Origin: Burkholderiaceae bacterium
GTDB taxonomy: Bacteria > Pseudomonadota > Gammaproteobacteria > Burkholderiales > Burkholderiaceae
Length of the DNA: 15,894 nt
Reading direction: 5' to 3'
NCBI GenBank assembly: GCA_947372155.1
Contig: CANBSM010000133.1
Coordinates: forward strand, 1-15,894
The notes beneath the pieces were generated by a model. It was not told the origin of the DNA, made no database searches, and saw only the letters and a list, made by a program, of their open reading frames with translations. A program made the position numbers and the translations under genes. Position 1 is the stretch's first letter. The number at the start of each line of letters is the position of its first letter. Of the stretch, positions 1-7,799 are shown one piece after another.

Positions 1-9
1 GAGACGAGA

Positions 10-1347
10 ATGGCTGTGCAGATAGAAAATTTAGGTTCACTAGACCGCAAAATGACTTTGGAATTCGCTCGTGCCGATTTGGCAAAAGCGCGTGAAGCCC
101 GTTTGGCTAAAGTTGGTAAGACCATGAAAATGGCTGGCTTCCGCCCAGGTAAGGTGCCAAAGAATCTCGTTGAAAAACAGCACGGCATGCAAGTGGACTT
201 TGAACTCCAATTTGATAAAGCTGCTGAGCTCTTTTATGACCAAGCTCAAAAAGAAGGCGTTGCTTTAGCTGGACAACCACGCCTTGAGCCAAAGAGTGAG
301 CTCGATGCTGACAAGGTTGTTTTTGATGCCTTCTTTGAAGTGTTGCCAGAAGTAAAAATTGGCGACTTTACTAAAGCTGAAGTGACTAAGCACGCAACTG
401 ATATTGGCGAGGCGGAAATTGACCGCGCCTTGGATGTGTTGCGTAAACAGCAAGTTCATTACCATCCGCGCGGCGAGGCTGGTGCTCATGGCGACGGCGG
501 CTCTAACGCTGCAGCACAAAACGGTGACCAAGTAGTGATCGATTTTGTTGGCAAGATTGATGGCGTTGAGTTTGCTGGAGGTAAAGCAGAAAACTTTGAA
601 TATGTTTTAGGCGAAGGGCGCATGCTCCCCGAGTTTGAAGCTGCTACATTGGGCCTCAAAGCAGGAGAAAGTAAATCTTTCCCTTTAAGCTTCCCGGCGG
701 ATTACCACGGTAAAGATGTTGCAGGTAAAACTGCTGAGTTCACTATCACTGTGAAATCCGTAAATTGGCCACACCTACCAGCTGTTGATGATGCATTTGC
801 CCTGTCTTTAGGTGTTACTGAAGGTGGCGTTGCCAAAATGCGTGCGGAAGTAAAAGAGAATTTAGATCGCGAAGTAAAGCGCCGCATCACTTCCTTATTA
901 AAAAATGAAGTGATGGATAAGCTCAATAGCTTGTGCGAATTTGATGTGCCTAAGTCTTTAGTTGCTTCAGAGCAAGAGCGTTTAGTTGAAGGCGCCCGTC
1001 AGGATTTGATGCAGCGCGGGGTTCCGAATGCCAAAGACGCCCCAATTCCTGCTGAGATTTTTGCTGAACAAGCTACCAAGCGTGTACGCCTTGGCTTGAT
1101 CTTAAGTGAGCTGGTGAAGAAGCAAAACTTGGCTGCTACTGCGGATCAAATTAAAGCTGAAATTGATGAGCAGGCTGCAACTTATGAAGATCCAAAAGAG
1201 GTAGTGCGTTGGTTCTACAGCAACCCAAGCCGCTTGAAGGATATCGAGAATCTCGTGCTTGAAGATAATGTGATTAAGTATTTCACATCTCAAGCCAAGG
1301 TAATTGATAAAGCAGTGACCTTCGAAGAGCTCAGCAAACTAAACTAA
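10..1347 (+). CDS. tig: Trigger factor, ribosome-associated chaperone and peptidyl-prolyl isomerase
   Basis: Trigger factor binds ribosomal protein L23 near the exit tunnel and shields nascent chains in the cytoplasm. The N-terminal ribosome-binding domain carries the signature GFRPGKVP at residues 43-50. An FKBP-type PPIase domain spans about residues 172-255 ([11 protein letters not shown], then the EFTITVKSV end). The C-terminal helical chaperone arms run to residue 445. The length matches the family (about 430-450). Between the N domain and the FKBP domain, roughly residues 152-171 form a Gly/Ala/His-rich linker about ten residues longer than in E. coli. The ATG at 10 gives the normal family N terminus. 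Only nine bases precede it in the window, so the promoter and most of any RBS are not visible. It heads the tig-clpP-clpX cluster, 40 bases before clpP. Confidence 0.97.
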   Translation: MAVQIENLGSLDRKMTLEFARADLAKAREARLAKVGKTMKMAGFRPGKVPKNLVEKQHGMQVDFELQFDKAAELFYDQAQKEGVALAGQPRLEPKSELDADKVVFDAFFEVLPEVKIGDFTKAEVTKHATDIGEAEIDRALDVLRKQQVHYHPRGEAGAHGDGGSNAAAQNGDQVVIDFVGKIDGVEFAGGKAENFEYVLGEGRMLPEFEAATLGLKAGESKSFPLSFPADYHGKDVAGKTAEFTITVKSVNWPHLPAVDDAFALSLGVTEGGVAKMRAEVKENLDREVKRRITSLLKNEVMDKLNSLCEFDVPKSLVASEQERLVEGARQDLMQRGVPNAKDAPIPAEIFAEQATKRVRLGLILSELVKKQNLAATADQIKAEIDEQAATYEDPKEVVRWFYSNPSRLKDIENLVLEDNVIKYFTSQAKVIDKAVTFEELSKLN

Positions 1348-1387
1348 GTTATCCACCAGTCATCCATTACCCATAAGAGGTTTCAAA

Positions 1388-2017
1388 ATGATCTACAACC
1401 ATTCTCAGTCTGAAAATCTAGAGCCAAAAGGCTTGGGCTTGGTGCCAATGGTCATTGAAACCTCTGGTAGAGGTGAGCGTGCTTACGACATCTACTCTAG
1501 ATTGTTGCGTGAACGTGTGGTCTTTTTGGTTGGAGAAGTAAATGACCAAACTGCTAACTTGGTAATTGCACAATTACTGTTCCTCGAGAGCGAAAATCCA
1601 GATAAAGAAATCTCTCTGTACATCAACTCTCCAGGTGGGTCTGTCTCTGCAGGTTTGGCTATTTACGACACGATGCAATTTATCAAGCCACACGTCAGCA
1701 CATTGTGTATGGGTATGGCTGCAAGTATGGGTGCGTTCCTATTGTGTGCCGGCGAAAAAGGTAAACGTTATGCATTGCCCAATTCACGTGTGATGATTCA
1801 TCAGCCATTAGGTGGTGCCCGTGGGCAAGCTTCTGATATTGAAATTCAAGCTCGTGAGATTTTATATTTACGTGAGCGCTTGAATAAAATTTTGGCTGAC
1901 CGTACAGGACAGTCTATTGAAACCATTGCCAAGGATACTGATCGCGACAACTTTATGTCTGCAGAGCAAGCTCGCGATTATGGCTTGATCGATAAGGTTA
2001 TCGAGAAGCGTCCTTAA
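1388..2017 (+). CDS. clpP: ATP-dependent Clp protease proteolytic subunit ClpP
   Basis: This is the serine peptidase that assembles into the double-heptameric chamber fed by ClpX (and ClpA) for degradation of unfolded cytoplasmic proteins. The catalytic triad is visible: Ser113 in AASMGA, His138 in MIHQP and Asp187 in TDRDNF. The spacing is identical to E. coli with an offset of +2. The oligomer and substrate-channel motif INSPGG is at 80-85. The first dozen or so residues look like the propeptide removed by self-cleavage. At 209 residues it is of standard length. An aagagg RBS lies 7 bases upstream of the ATG. It is 40 bases after tig and 28 bases before clpX with no terminator between, so co-transcription is likely. 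Confidence 0.98.
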   Translation: MIYNHSQSENLEPKGLGLVPMVIETSGRGERAYDIYSRLLRERVVFLVGEVNDQTANLVIAQLLFLESENPDKEISLYINSPGGSVSAGLAIYDTMQFIKPHVSTLCMGMAASMGAFLLCAGEKGKRYALPNSRVMIHQPLGGARGQASDIEIQAREILYLRERLNKILADRTGQSIETIAKDTDRDNFMSAEQARDYGLIDKVIEKRP

Positions 2018-2045
2018 CTCTTCATAGATACATACAGAGCCTAAT

Positions 2046-3407
2046 TTGAGCGACACCAATACTACTAATTCGGCAGAAAAAATTCTGCATTGTTCTTTTT
2101 GCGGCAAGAGTCAGCATGAAGTTAAAAAGCTCATCGCTGGCCCATCTGTTTTTATTTGTGACGAGTGCATTGATCTTTGCACTGACATCATTCAAGAGGA
2201 AATTGCCAAGCTTCCCAAGGAAGAGGGTGATGATTCTTTACCAACACCACATCAAATTCGTGAAAACTTAGATCAATACGTCATTGGTCAAGATCATGCC
2301 AAAAAAACTCTAGCAGTTGCTGTATACAACCACTACAAGCGCTTACAGTATTTGCCTAAGCCAAAAAAAGAGAAGCTGGACAAGGATGGTAAGCCACTAG
2401 AGGGTTCAGAAAAGAAAGAATCCAAACTCCCCGCTAAGGCGATGGTTGATGGCGTAGAACTGGCTAAGAGCAATATTCTGTTGATTGGGCCAACTGGTTC
2501 AGGTAAAACATTGCTAGCGCAGACATTGGCTCGCATGCTAGATGTGCCATTCGTAATGGCTGATGCAACGACCCTTACTGAAGCGGGATATGTTGGTGAA
2601 GACGTTGAAAACATCATTCAAAAATTATTACAAGCTTGCGACTACAACGTAGAAAAAGCGCAGCGCGGTATTGTTTATATTGATGAGATCGATAAGATTT
2701 CACGCAAGTCAGACAACCCATCCATTACACGAGATGTTTCTGGTGAAGGCGTACAACAGGCGTTACTGAAGCTTGTAGAAGGCACGATGGCTTCTGTGCC
2801 GCCTCAAGGTGGACGAAAGCATCCTAATCAAGATTTCTTACAAGTAGATACAACGAATATTTTGTTTATTTGTGGCGGTGCATTTGATGGCCTTGAAAAA
2901 GTCATTCAGCAGCGCACTGCTAAAACAGGTATTGGTTTTAATGCAACCGTTCCAGGCAAAGATGATCGCGGTGTAAGCGATCTCTTAATCGAGGTTGAAC
3001 CAGAGGACTTGATTAAGTTTGGTCTGATTCCTGAGTTAATTGGCCGATTACCAGTTGTTGCTACATTGGCTCAATTGGATGAAGTTGCCCTTATTCAGAT
3101 TCTGACTGAGCCTAAAAACGCTTTAGTTAAGCAATATCAGGCACTTCTCAAGATGGAAGGCTCTGAGCTTGAGGTTCGTCGCGAAGCACTATCAGCCATT
3201 GCCAAGAAGGCAATCGTCCGCAAAACCGGCGCCCGTGGCCTGAGATCCATCCTAGAAGGTTCTTTAATGGATGTGATGTATGACCTGCCATCCCTTAAGA
3301 ATGTCCAAAAAGTTGTTATCGACGAAAGCAGCATTGCTGAAGGCGGGAAACCACTTTTAGTCTACAAGCAGGATGCTGATCAGGCAGATTTAAGCAAAAA
3401 AGCCTAA
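2046..3407 (+). CDS. clpX: ATP-dependent Clp protease ATP-binding subunit ClpX
   Basis: This is the AAA+ unfoldase that recognises tagged substrates and threads them into ClpP. An N-terminal zinc-binding domain uses Cys16, Cys19, Cys38 and Cys41. The AAA+ module has Walker A GPTGSGKT (148-155), the pore loop GYVGED (181-186), Walker B IVYIDE (209-214), the RKH loop (257-259), the IGF ClpP-docking tripeptide (296-298) and the sensor-2 arginine in GARGLR (395-400). The start is TTG at 2046. No ATG lies in frame before the zinc finger, and a weak AGAG sits 6 bases upstream. At 453 residues it is about 30 longer than E. coli ClpX because of a Lys/Glu-rich insert at about 104-134, just before Walker A. 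A strong terminator follows the stop. Confidence 0.97.
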   Translation: MSDTNTTNSAEKILHCSFCGKSQHEVKKLIAGPSVFICDECIDLCTDIIQEEIAKLPKEEGDDSLPTPHQIRENLDQYVIGQDHAKKTLAVAVYNHYKRLQYLPKPKKEKLDKDGKPLEGSEKKESKLPAKAMVDGVELAKSNILLIGPTGSGKTLLAQTLARMLDVPFVMADATTLTEAGYVGEDVENIIQKLLQACDYNVEKAQRGIVYIDEIDKISRKSDNPSITRDVSGEGVQQALLKLVEGTMASVPPQGGRKHPNQDFLQVDTTNILFICGGAFDGLEKVIQQRTAKTGIGFNATVPGKDDRGVSDLLIEVEPEDLIKFGLIPELIGRLPVVATLAQLDEVALIQILTEPKNALVKQYQALLKMEGSELEVRREALSAIAKKAIVRKTGARGLRSILEGSLMDVMYDLPSLKNVQKVVIDESSIAEGGKPLLVYKQDADQADLSKKA

Positions 3408-3431
3408 ATTCTTAGGGTTTTTGCTATTTTT

Positions 3432-3453
3432 GGGGCATTTTTGCCCCTTTTTT
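3432..3453 (+). terminator. Intrinsic terminator after clpX
   Basis: A perfect six-base-pair stem, GGGGCA/TGCCCC, with a TTTT loop is followed directly by six T residues (3448-3453). It starts 25 bases after the clpX stop and ends about 140 bases before lon. It should close the tig-clpP-clpX transcript and make lon a separate unit, though read-through is possible. Confidence 0.85.
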
Positions 3454-3465
3454 GTCTTTTTACCC

Positions 3466-3493
3466 CTTGTTTTTGTCAAAAGCCTACCCATAT
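3466..3493 (+). promoter_or_regulatory. Candidate sigma-32 (heat-shock) promoter of lon
   Basis: A -35-like CTTGTTT (3466-3472), 13 bases of spacer and a -10-like ACCCATAT (3486-3493) fit the sigma-32 consensus CTTGAAA-N13-CCCCATNT. The -10 matches 7 of 8 positions and the -35 matches its four-base core CTTG. It lies after the clpX terminator and about 100 bases upstream of lon, a classic heat-shock gene. This is a sequence match plus known family regulation, not measured. Confidence 0.45.
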
Positions 3494-3502
3494 AGGTAGT
3501 AT
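3473..3502 (+). promoter_or_regulatory. Candidate sigma-70 promoter of lon overlapping the heat-shock site
   Basis: TTGTCA (3473-3478, 5 of 6 to the -35 consensus) and TAGTAT (3497-3502, 4 of 6 to the -10) are separated by 18 bases. The site interleaves with the sigma-32 candidate, which would give lon basal and stress-induced transcription from nearly the same start point. The predicted leader is about 90 bases. Confidence 0.35.
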
Positions 3503-3596
3503 GCTACTCATGAATAATGTCGCTATTTAGTGGTTGTTGTTTCAATTACTACTAAAGAAGACTTTTGAGGTTTGATTACTTTGGAGGATTTGCCCC

Positions 3597-6029
3597 ATGC
3601 CTGGCCACTTATTGTTACCCTCTGAACCGATTCAACTACCTTTGCTCCCCTTGCGGGACGTAGTTGTATTTCCTCATATGGTGATCCCTTTGTTTGTGGG
3701 ACGCCCTAAATCAATTAAAGCCCTCGAAGCTGCCATGGAAACTGGCAAAAATGTCCTTTTAGTGGCCCAAAAAACTGCCGCTAAGGATGAGCCTGTTATT
3801 GAGGATCTTTACGAGGTTGGTTGTATCGCCAACATTTTGCAGATGCTTAAGCTGCCTGATGGTACCGTGAAGGTGCTTGTGGAAGGTGTGCAACGTGCGG
3901 AAGTCAGTCAAATTGAAGATAGCCTTGGTTACTTCAATTGCGAAGCAACACCGACCGCCATTAATGCAATTGATGCTCATGAGACCGAAGCCTTGCGTCG
4001 CGCGATCATGGCGCAGTTTGATCAATACGTAAAACTGAATAAAAAAGTACCTCAAGAGATTCTGTCTTCTTTAGGGGGGATTGATGACCCAAGCCGTTTG
4101 GCTGACACAATCTGCGCACATCTTCCGGTGAAGCTTGAGCAAAAACAACGTTTGCTTGAAATGATGGACGTTGTACAGCGTTTGGAAAGTCTTCTGGCTG
4201 ATCTCGAAAGCGAGATTGACATTCTGCAAGTCGAGAAGCGTATTCGTGGCCGTGTGAAACGTCAGATGGAAAAGAGCCAACGCGAGTACTACCTTAATGA
4301 GCAGGTAAAGGCGATTCAAAAAGAATTGGGTGAAGGCGAAGAGGGCGCTGATCTTGAAGAACTTGAGAAACGTATCAAGGCTGCGCGCATGCCTAAGGAA
4401 GCCTTAAAAAAGGCTGAGTCTGAACTCAAGAAGCTCAAGCTGATGTCACCGATGTCTGCAGAGGCAACAGTCATCCGCAACTTTATTGACACCCTGGTAA
4501 ATCTTCCTTGGAAGAAAAAAACCAAGATTAATAACGACCTTACAAATGCTGAAAAAGTTTTGGATGAAGATCACTATGGCTTGGATAAGGTCAAAGAACG
4601 TATCTTGGAATACCTCGCAGTTCAGCAACGCGTGGACCGTGTTAAGGCTCCGATTCTTTGTTTAGTTGGCCCTCCTGGTGTCGGTAAAACATCCCTGGGT
4701 CAATCCATTGCACGCGCTACGAACAGAAAGTTCGTCCGCATGGCCTTGGGTGGTGTGCGTGATGAGTCTGAAATTCGTGGCCATCGCCGCACCTACATCG
4801 GCTCGATGCCAGGCAAAATTTTGTCAAGCCTTACCAAAGTGGGAGTTCGCAATCCTTTATTCCTTTTGGATGAAGTGGATAAGATGGGTATGGACTTTCG
4901 CGGTGATCCAGCTAGCGCCTTGTTAGAGGTTTTGGACCCAGAGCAAAACCATACTTTCCAAGATCACTATGTTGAAGTTGATTTTGATCTCTCAGATGTC
5001 ATGTTTGTTGCTACGTCTAATTCTCTGAATATTCCAGGACCTCTATTGGATCGTCTGGAGATTATTCGTTTAGCTGGTTACACAGAGGACGAGAAGACCA
5101 GTATTGCGGTGAATTATTTGATTCCAAAGCAAATCAAAAATAATGGTCTGAAAAAAGATGAGTTGAAGATTGAAGACAGCGCTGTGCGCAACATGATTCG
5201 CTACTACACGCGTGAAGCTGGTGTGCGTTCCTTAGAGCGTGAAATCAGCAAGATTTGCCGCAAAGTTGTAAAGCTGCTGCTCTTGAAAAAAGAAGCTGCT
5301 CCAGTTGTTGTAAGTGCTAACAACTTAGAGAAGTTCTTATCGGTGCGCATGTATGACTTTGGTTTGGCTGGCAAAGAAAATCAAATTGGTCAGGTCACCG
5401 GTTTGGCGTGGACTGAAGTGGGTGGCGATTTGCTCACCATCGAAGCTGCTGTGATGCCAGGTAAGGGCGTGATTACTCGCACAGGCTCTATTGGCGATGT
5501 GATGAAGGAATCGGTTGAAGCTGCTAGAACAGTGGTTCGCTCTAGATCTAAACGACTTGGTATCACCGATGAGGCTTTTGAGAAGAAGGATATTCATATC
5601 CACTTCCCGGATGGCGCAACGCCAAAGGATGGTCCATCGGCTGGTATTGCAATCACAACGGCCTTGGTATCCGTGTTCACAGGAATTCCAATCCGCTCAG
5701 ATGTTGCTATGACGGGTGAAATTACCTTGCGTGGCGAAGTGCTGCCCATTGGCGGGTTAAAAGAGAAGCTCCTAGCTGCTCATCGAGGCGGTATTAAGTT
5801 GGCTCTCATCCCCGAAGAGAATGTTAAGGATCTGATTGATATTCCCGATAACGTTAAAAATGCAATTGAGATTATTCCAGTTCGCTGGATCGATAAAGTG
5901 TTGGAGTTGGCTTTAGAACGTATGCCTGAAGCGCTTGCAGATCCTACGCCTGAAGAGTTGGCTAAAAAGGCTGCGGAAGCTAGTAAAGCTAACGAAAAAG
6001 GCGCTTCTGCAGAGGTACTGAAGCACTAA
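3597..6029 (+). CDS. lon: ATP-dependent Lon protease (LonA type)
   Basis: Lon is a homohexameric cytoplasmic protease that degrades misfolded and specific regulatory proteins. The N-terminal substrate-recognition domain starts at about residue 12 (LPLLPLRDVVVFPHM) and runs to about 210. A long coiled-coil segment follows (about 210-290). The AAA+ domain has Walker A GPPGVGKT (358-365) and Walker B LFLLDEVDK (421-429). The C-terminal peptidase domain has the Ser-Lys dyad, Ser681 in PKDGPSAG and Lys724 in GGLKEKLLAAHRGG, at E. coli numbering +2. At 810 residues it is of normal LonA length, with a short Ala/Glu/Lys-rich tail after about 775. A GGAGG RBS (3583-3587) lies 9 bases before the ATG and fixes the start. 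Its 3' neighbour is a tRNA-Val gene and then ppiD. In E. coli hupB occupies that slot. Confidence 0.98.
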   Translation: MPGHLLLPSEPIQLPLLPLRDVVVFPHMVIPLFVGRPKSIKALEAAMETGKNVLLVAQKTAAKDEPVIEDLYEVGCIANILQMLKLPDGTVKVLVEGVQRAEVSQIEDSLGYFNCEATPTAINAIDAHETEALRRAIMAQFDQYVKLNKKVPQEILSSLGGIDDPSRLADTICAHLPVKLEQKQRLLEMMDVVQRLESLLADLESEIDILQVEKRIRGRVKRQMEKSQREYYLNEQVKAIQKELGEGEEGADLEELEKRIKAARMPKEALKKAESELKKLKLMSPMSAEATVIRNFIDTLVNLPWKKKTKINNDLTNAEKVLDEDHYGLDKVKERILEYLAVQQRVDRVKAPILCLVGPPGVGKTSLGQSIARATNRKFVRMALGGVRDESEIRGHRRTYIGSMPGKILSSLTKVGVRNPLFLLDEVDKMGMDFRGDPASALLEVLDPEQNHTFQDHYVEVDFDLSDVMFVATSNSLNIPGPLLDRLEIIRLAGYTEDEKTSIAVNYLIPKQIKNNGLKKDELKIEDSAVRNMIRYYTREAGVRSLEREISKICRKVVKLLLLKKEAAPVVVSANNLEKFLSVRMYDFGLAGKENQIGQVTGLAWTEVGGDLLTIEAAVMPGKGVITRTGSIGDVMKESVEAARTVVRSRSKRLGITDEAFEKKDIHIHFPDGATPKDGPSAGIAITTALVSVFTGIPIRSDVAMTGEITLRGEVLPIGGLKEKLLAAHRGGIKLALIPEENVKDLIDIPDNVKNAIEIIPVRWIDKVLELALERMPEALADPTPEELAKKAAEASKANEKGASAEVLKH

Positions 6030-6034
6030 AAATA

Positions 6035-6094
6035 GGGTGATTTTTCGCTAAACGGACCCAGTCATTTGAGCTTGTTTTAGCGGAAAGTCCACCC
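6035..6094. repeat. Long imperfect inverted repeat between lon and tRNA-Val
   Basis: GGGTG (6035-6039) pairs with CACCC (6090-6094), and CGCTAAA (6046-6052) pairs perfectly with TTTAGCG (6076-6082). A short T/A stretch (6042-6045 with 6084-6087) pairs between them, with one bulged G and two mismatches. The loop is about 23 bases. No T-run follows on the + strand, so it is not a classical terminator for lon. On the - strand the stem is followed by TATTTTTA. It may be a 3'-end stabilising or processing stem for lon mRNA, but its function is unknown. Confidence 0.5.
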
Positions 6095-6111
6095 AAAACT
6101 CCCGCTTAGGT

Positions 6112-6117
6112 TACAAT
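6112..6117 (+). promoter_or_regulatory. Candidate -10 box for the tRNA-Val gene
   Basis: TACAAT matches 5 of 6 positions of the -10 consensus and lies 18 bases before the mature tRNA 5' end. That would give a short 5' leader for RNase P to remove. No convincing -35 is seen at the expected distance, so transcription could also read in from lon. Confidence 0.35.
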
Positions 6118-6135
6118 CTGTCCTGTATTAATTTG

Positions 6136-6211
6136 GGGCGCTTAGCTCAGTTGGTAGAGCGTCTGCCTTACACGCAGAATGTCGGGAGTTCGAGCCTCTC
6201 AGCGCCCACCA
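6136..6211 (+). tRNA. tRNA-Val (anticodon TAC)
   Basis: A full cloverleaf folds by eye. The acceptor stem is GGGCGCT (6136-6142) with AGCGCCC (6201-6207). The D stem is GCTC/GAGC. The anticodon stem TCTGC/GCAGA encloses the loop with anticodon TAC at 6169-6171. The T stem is GGGAG/CTCTC with one G-U pair and a TTCGAGC loop. The discriminator A (6208) is followed by an encoded CCA (6209-6211). It reads GTA, and by wobble other Val codons. It sits between lon and ppiD, with no clear terminator before ppiD. Confidence 0.97.
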
Positions 6212-6272
6212 GATTATTACGATGATTGCTTTTCTTGGCCTACTCAGGCATTTCAATACCTATACCCCGCAC

Positions 6273-6307
6273 CCTAGTACACTCCTAGTATTGATACTTT
6301 CTACTAG
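6273..6307. repeat. Short CCTAGTA direct repeats with an inverted copy upstream of ppiD
   Basis: CCTAGTA occurs at 6273-6279 and again at 6284-6290, eleven bases (about one helical turn) apart. An inverted TACTAG follows at 6302-6307. The last copy ends 11 bases before the ppiD start. The spacing resembles a protein-binding site or a small hairpin, but such short motifs can arise by chance. Confidence 0.3.
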
Positions 6308-6318
6308 CGAACTTTTAC

Positions 6319-7782
6319 ATGTTTGATACCGTCCGTAAGCACCAACGAATTCTGCAACTTGTATTGTTGCTCTTGATTGTTCCATCTTTTGCATTCTTTG
6401 GGATCTCAAGCTATTCCAGTTTTTTAGACAAAGAGACTGATCTTGTAAAAATTAATGGAAAGCCCATCACCGCCCAGGAGGTTGACTCTGCGGCAAAACG
6501 CCAAGCAGAGCGAGTTGGTGGAAATGCGCAGATTGCCCAAAGCCTTCAATTTCGGCAGGCTATTTTGAATGAGTTATTGCAGCAACGCATTCTTGGATTT
6601 GCCGTAAATAATTTGCGCCTACAGGTTGGCAAAGAAGCTCTTGTAAAGAGCTTGCAAAATATTCCACAAATTCGTGCCCTCTATAAGCAGGACGGCAGTT
6701 TTGATGACGCGCGGTTTAAGCAGTTATTGGCTAGCAACGGCTTAAATGAAGAGCAGTTTTATGCAAGCCAAGCATTTGATTTAAAGATTGGTCAACTTGT
6801 TAACTCCGTTGCCCGAACTGAAATCGGTAGTCCAAAGCTGGCTGAAATCGTTACGACTCTTTACCAGGTAGAGAGGCAGGTTCAGGCTTTATCTTTTGAT
6901 GCTAAAGATTATGTATCTAAGGTAAATCCTTCCCAAGAGGAGCTTCAGGCTTTCTACAGCGCCAACGCCAAGCTTTTTGAGAGTCCTGAGTATGTGGATG
7001 TAGAGTACATTGTTCTTAAAGCGGATTCAAAGGAAGATGCCAAAGTCTTTAGCGAAAAGGCTGATCAATTTGCCAATATGACTTATGACCAGTCAGATAG
7101 TCTTAAGCCAGCCGCTGATAAATTAAAACTCAATGTTCAAACTCAAAAGGGCGTTACTCGCTCCGGTCCAACAGGTGTCGCAAAAGATCATCCTTTGTCC
7201 AATCCGAAGGTGGTTCAATCTTTGTTTGGTGATGAAGCGGTTAAGAACAAACGTAATATTGAGGCAGTCCAAACGGCCCCAGGTGTTTTTGTTTCTGCGC
7301 GGGTTATTACTTTTCATCCAGCACAAACTCTCCCATACAAGGATGTTGCGGCAGAAGTAAAACGTCAAGTCAGTCAGCGCTTGGCTGAAAAGCTTGCTGT
7401 CACTGCTGCTGCTGATCGTTATGCTGCATTAGAAAAAGATCCTAAGAGCGTAAGCGGCTTTGCTAGCCCATTTTGGGTTTCTCGAAATAAGCCTGGAAAT
7501 TTAATTGGTGGAGCGCTTGATGATGTGATGTCGATCAATCCCGATAAATTCCCTGCATTTGTCTCTGTTCAAAATCCTGGTGTTGGTACCACCTTGTATC
7601 GTGTAGACCAGGTACGCCAACCTACAGGTATTGATGTAAAGGTACAAAAAGCACAAGCACAACAGATCCAAGCCTTAGCTGCTCAATCTGAATTTGCTGG
7701 CTTCATGGCTTACTGGCGTGATGTTGCTGGCGTCAAAGTAATTAATCCTCTTAAGCCACCATCATCTGGTTCGGGTAGCTAA
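6319..7782 (+). CDS. ppiD: PpiD-family membrane-anchored periplasmic chaperone lacking the parvulin domain
   Basis: PpiD is an inner-membrane-anchored periplasmic chaperone near the SecYEG translocon. A short cytoplasmic N terminus (MFDTVRKHQR) precedes one membrane segment at about 11-30. A SurA-like N-terminal chaperone region follows (about 38-225, including VKINGKPITAQEVD), with a C-terminal chaperone-like region after about 250. Usual PpiD proteins have about 620-650 residues and a parvulin PPIase domain in the middle. Here the length is 487, the chain runs from VDVEYIVLKAD (227-235) almost directly into FANMTYDQSDSLKP (251-264), and no parvulin motifs (HIL, GGDLG) occur anywhere. The frame is open across the joint, so this is an in-frame domain loss and not a frameshift. 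No Shine-Dalgarno is obvious. The start is set by the conserved N terminus. Its stop lies 17 bases from the convergent esterase gene. Confidence 0.9.
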   Translation: MFDTVRKHQRILQLVLLLLIVPSFAFFGISSYSSFLDKETDLVKINGKPITAQEVDSAAKRQAERVGGNAQIAQSLQFRQAILNELLQQRILGFAVNNLRLQVGKEALVKSLQNIPQIRALYKQDGSFDDARFKQLLASNGLNEEQFYASQAFDLKIGQLVNSVARTEIGSPKLAEIVTTLYQVERQVQALSFDAKDYVSKVNPSQEELQAFYSANAKLFESPEYVDVEYIVLKADSKEDAKVFSEKADQFANMTYDQSDSLKPAADKLKLNVQTQKGVTRSGPTGVAKDHPLSNPKVVQSLFGDEAVKNKRNIEAVQTAPGVFVSARVITFHPAQTLPYKDVAAEVKRQVSQRLAEKLAVTAAADRYAALEKDPKSVSGFASPFWVSRNKPGNLIGGALDDVMSINPDKFPAFVSVQNPGVGTTLYRVDQVRQPTGIDVKVQKAQAQQIQALAAQSEFAGFMAYWRDVAGVKVINPLKPPSSGSGS

Positions 7783-7799
7783 GCCAAAAGCTAGATTGC

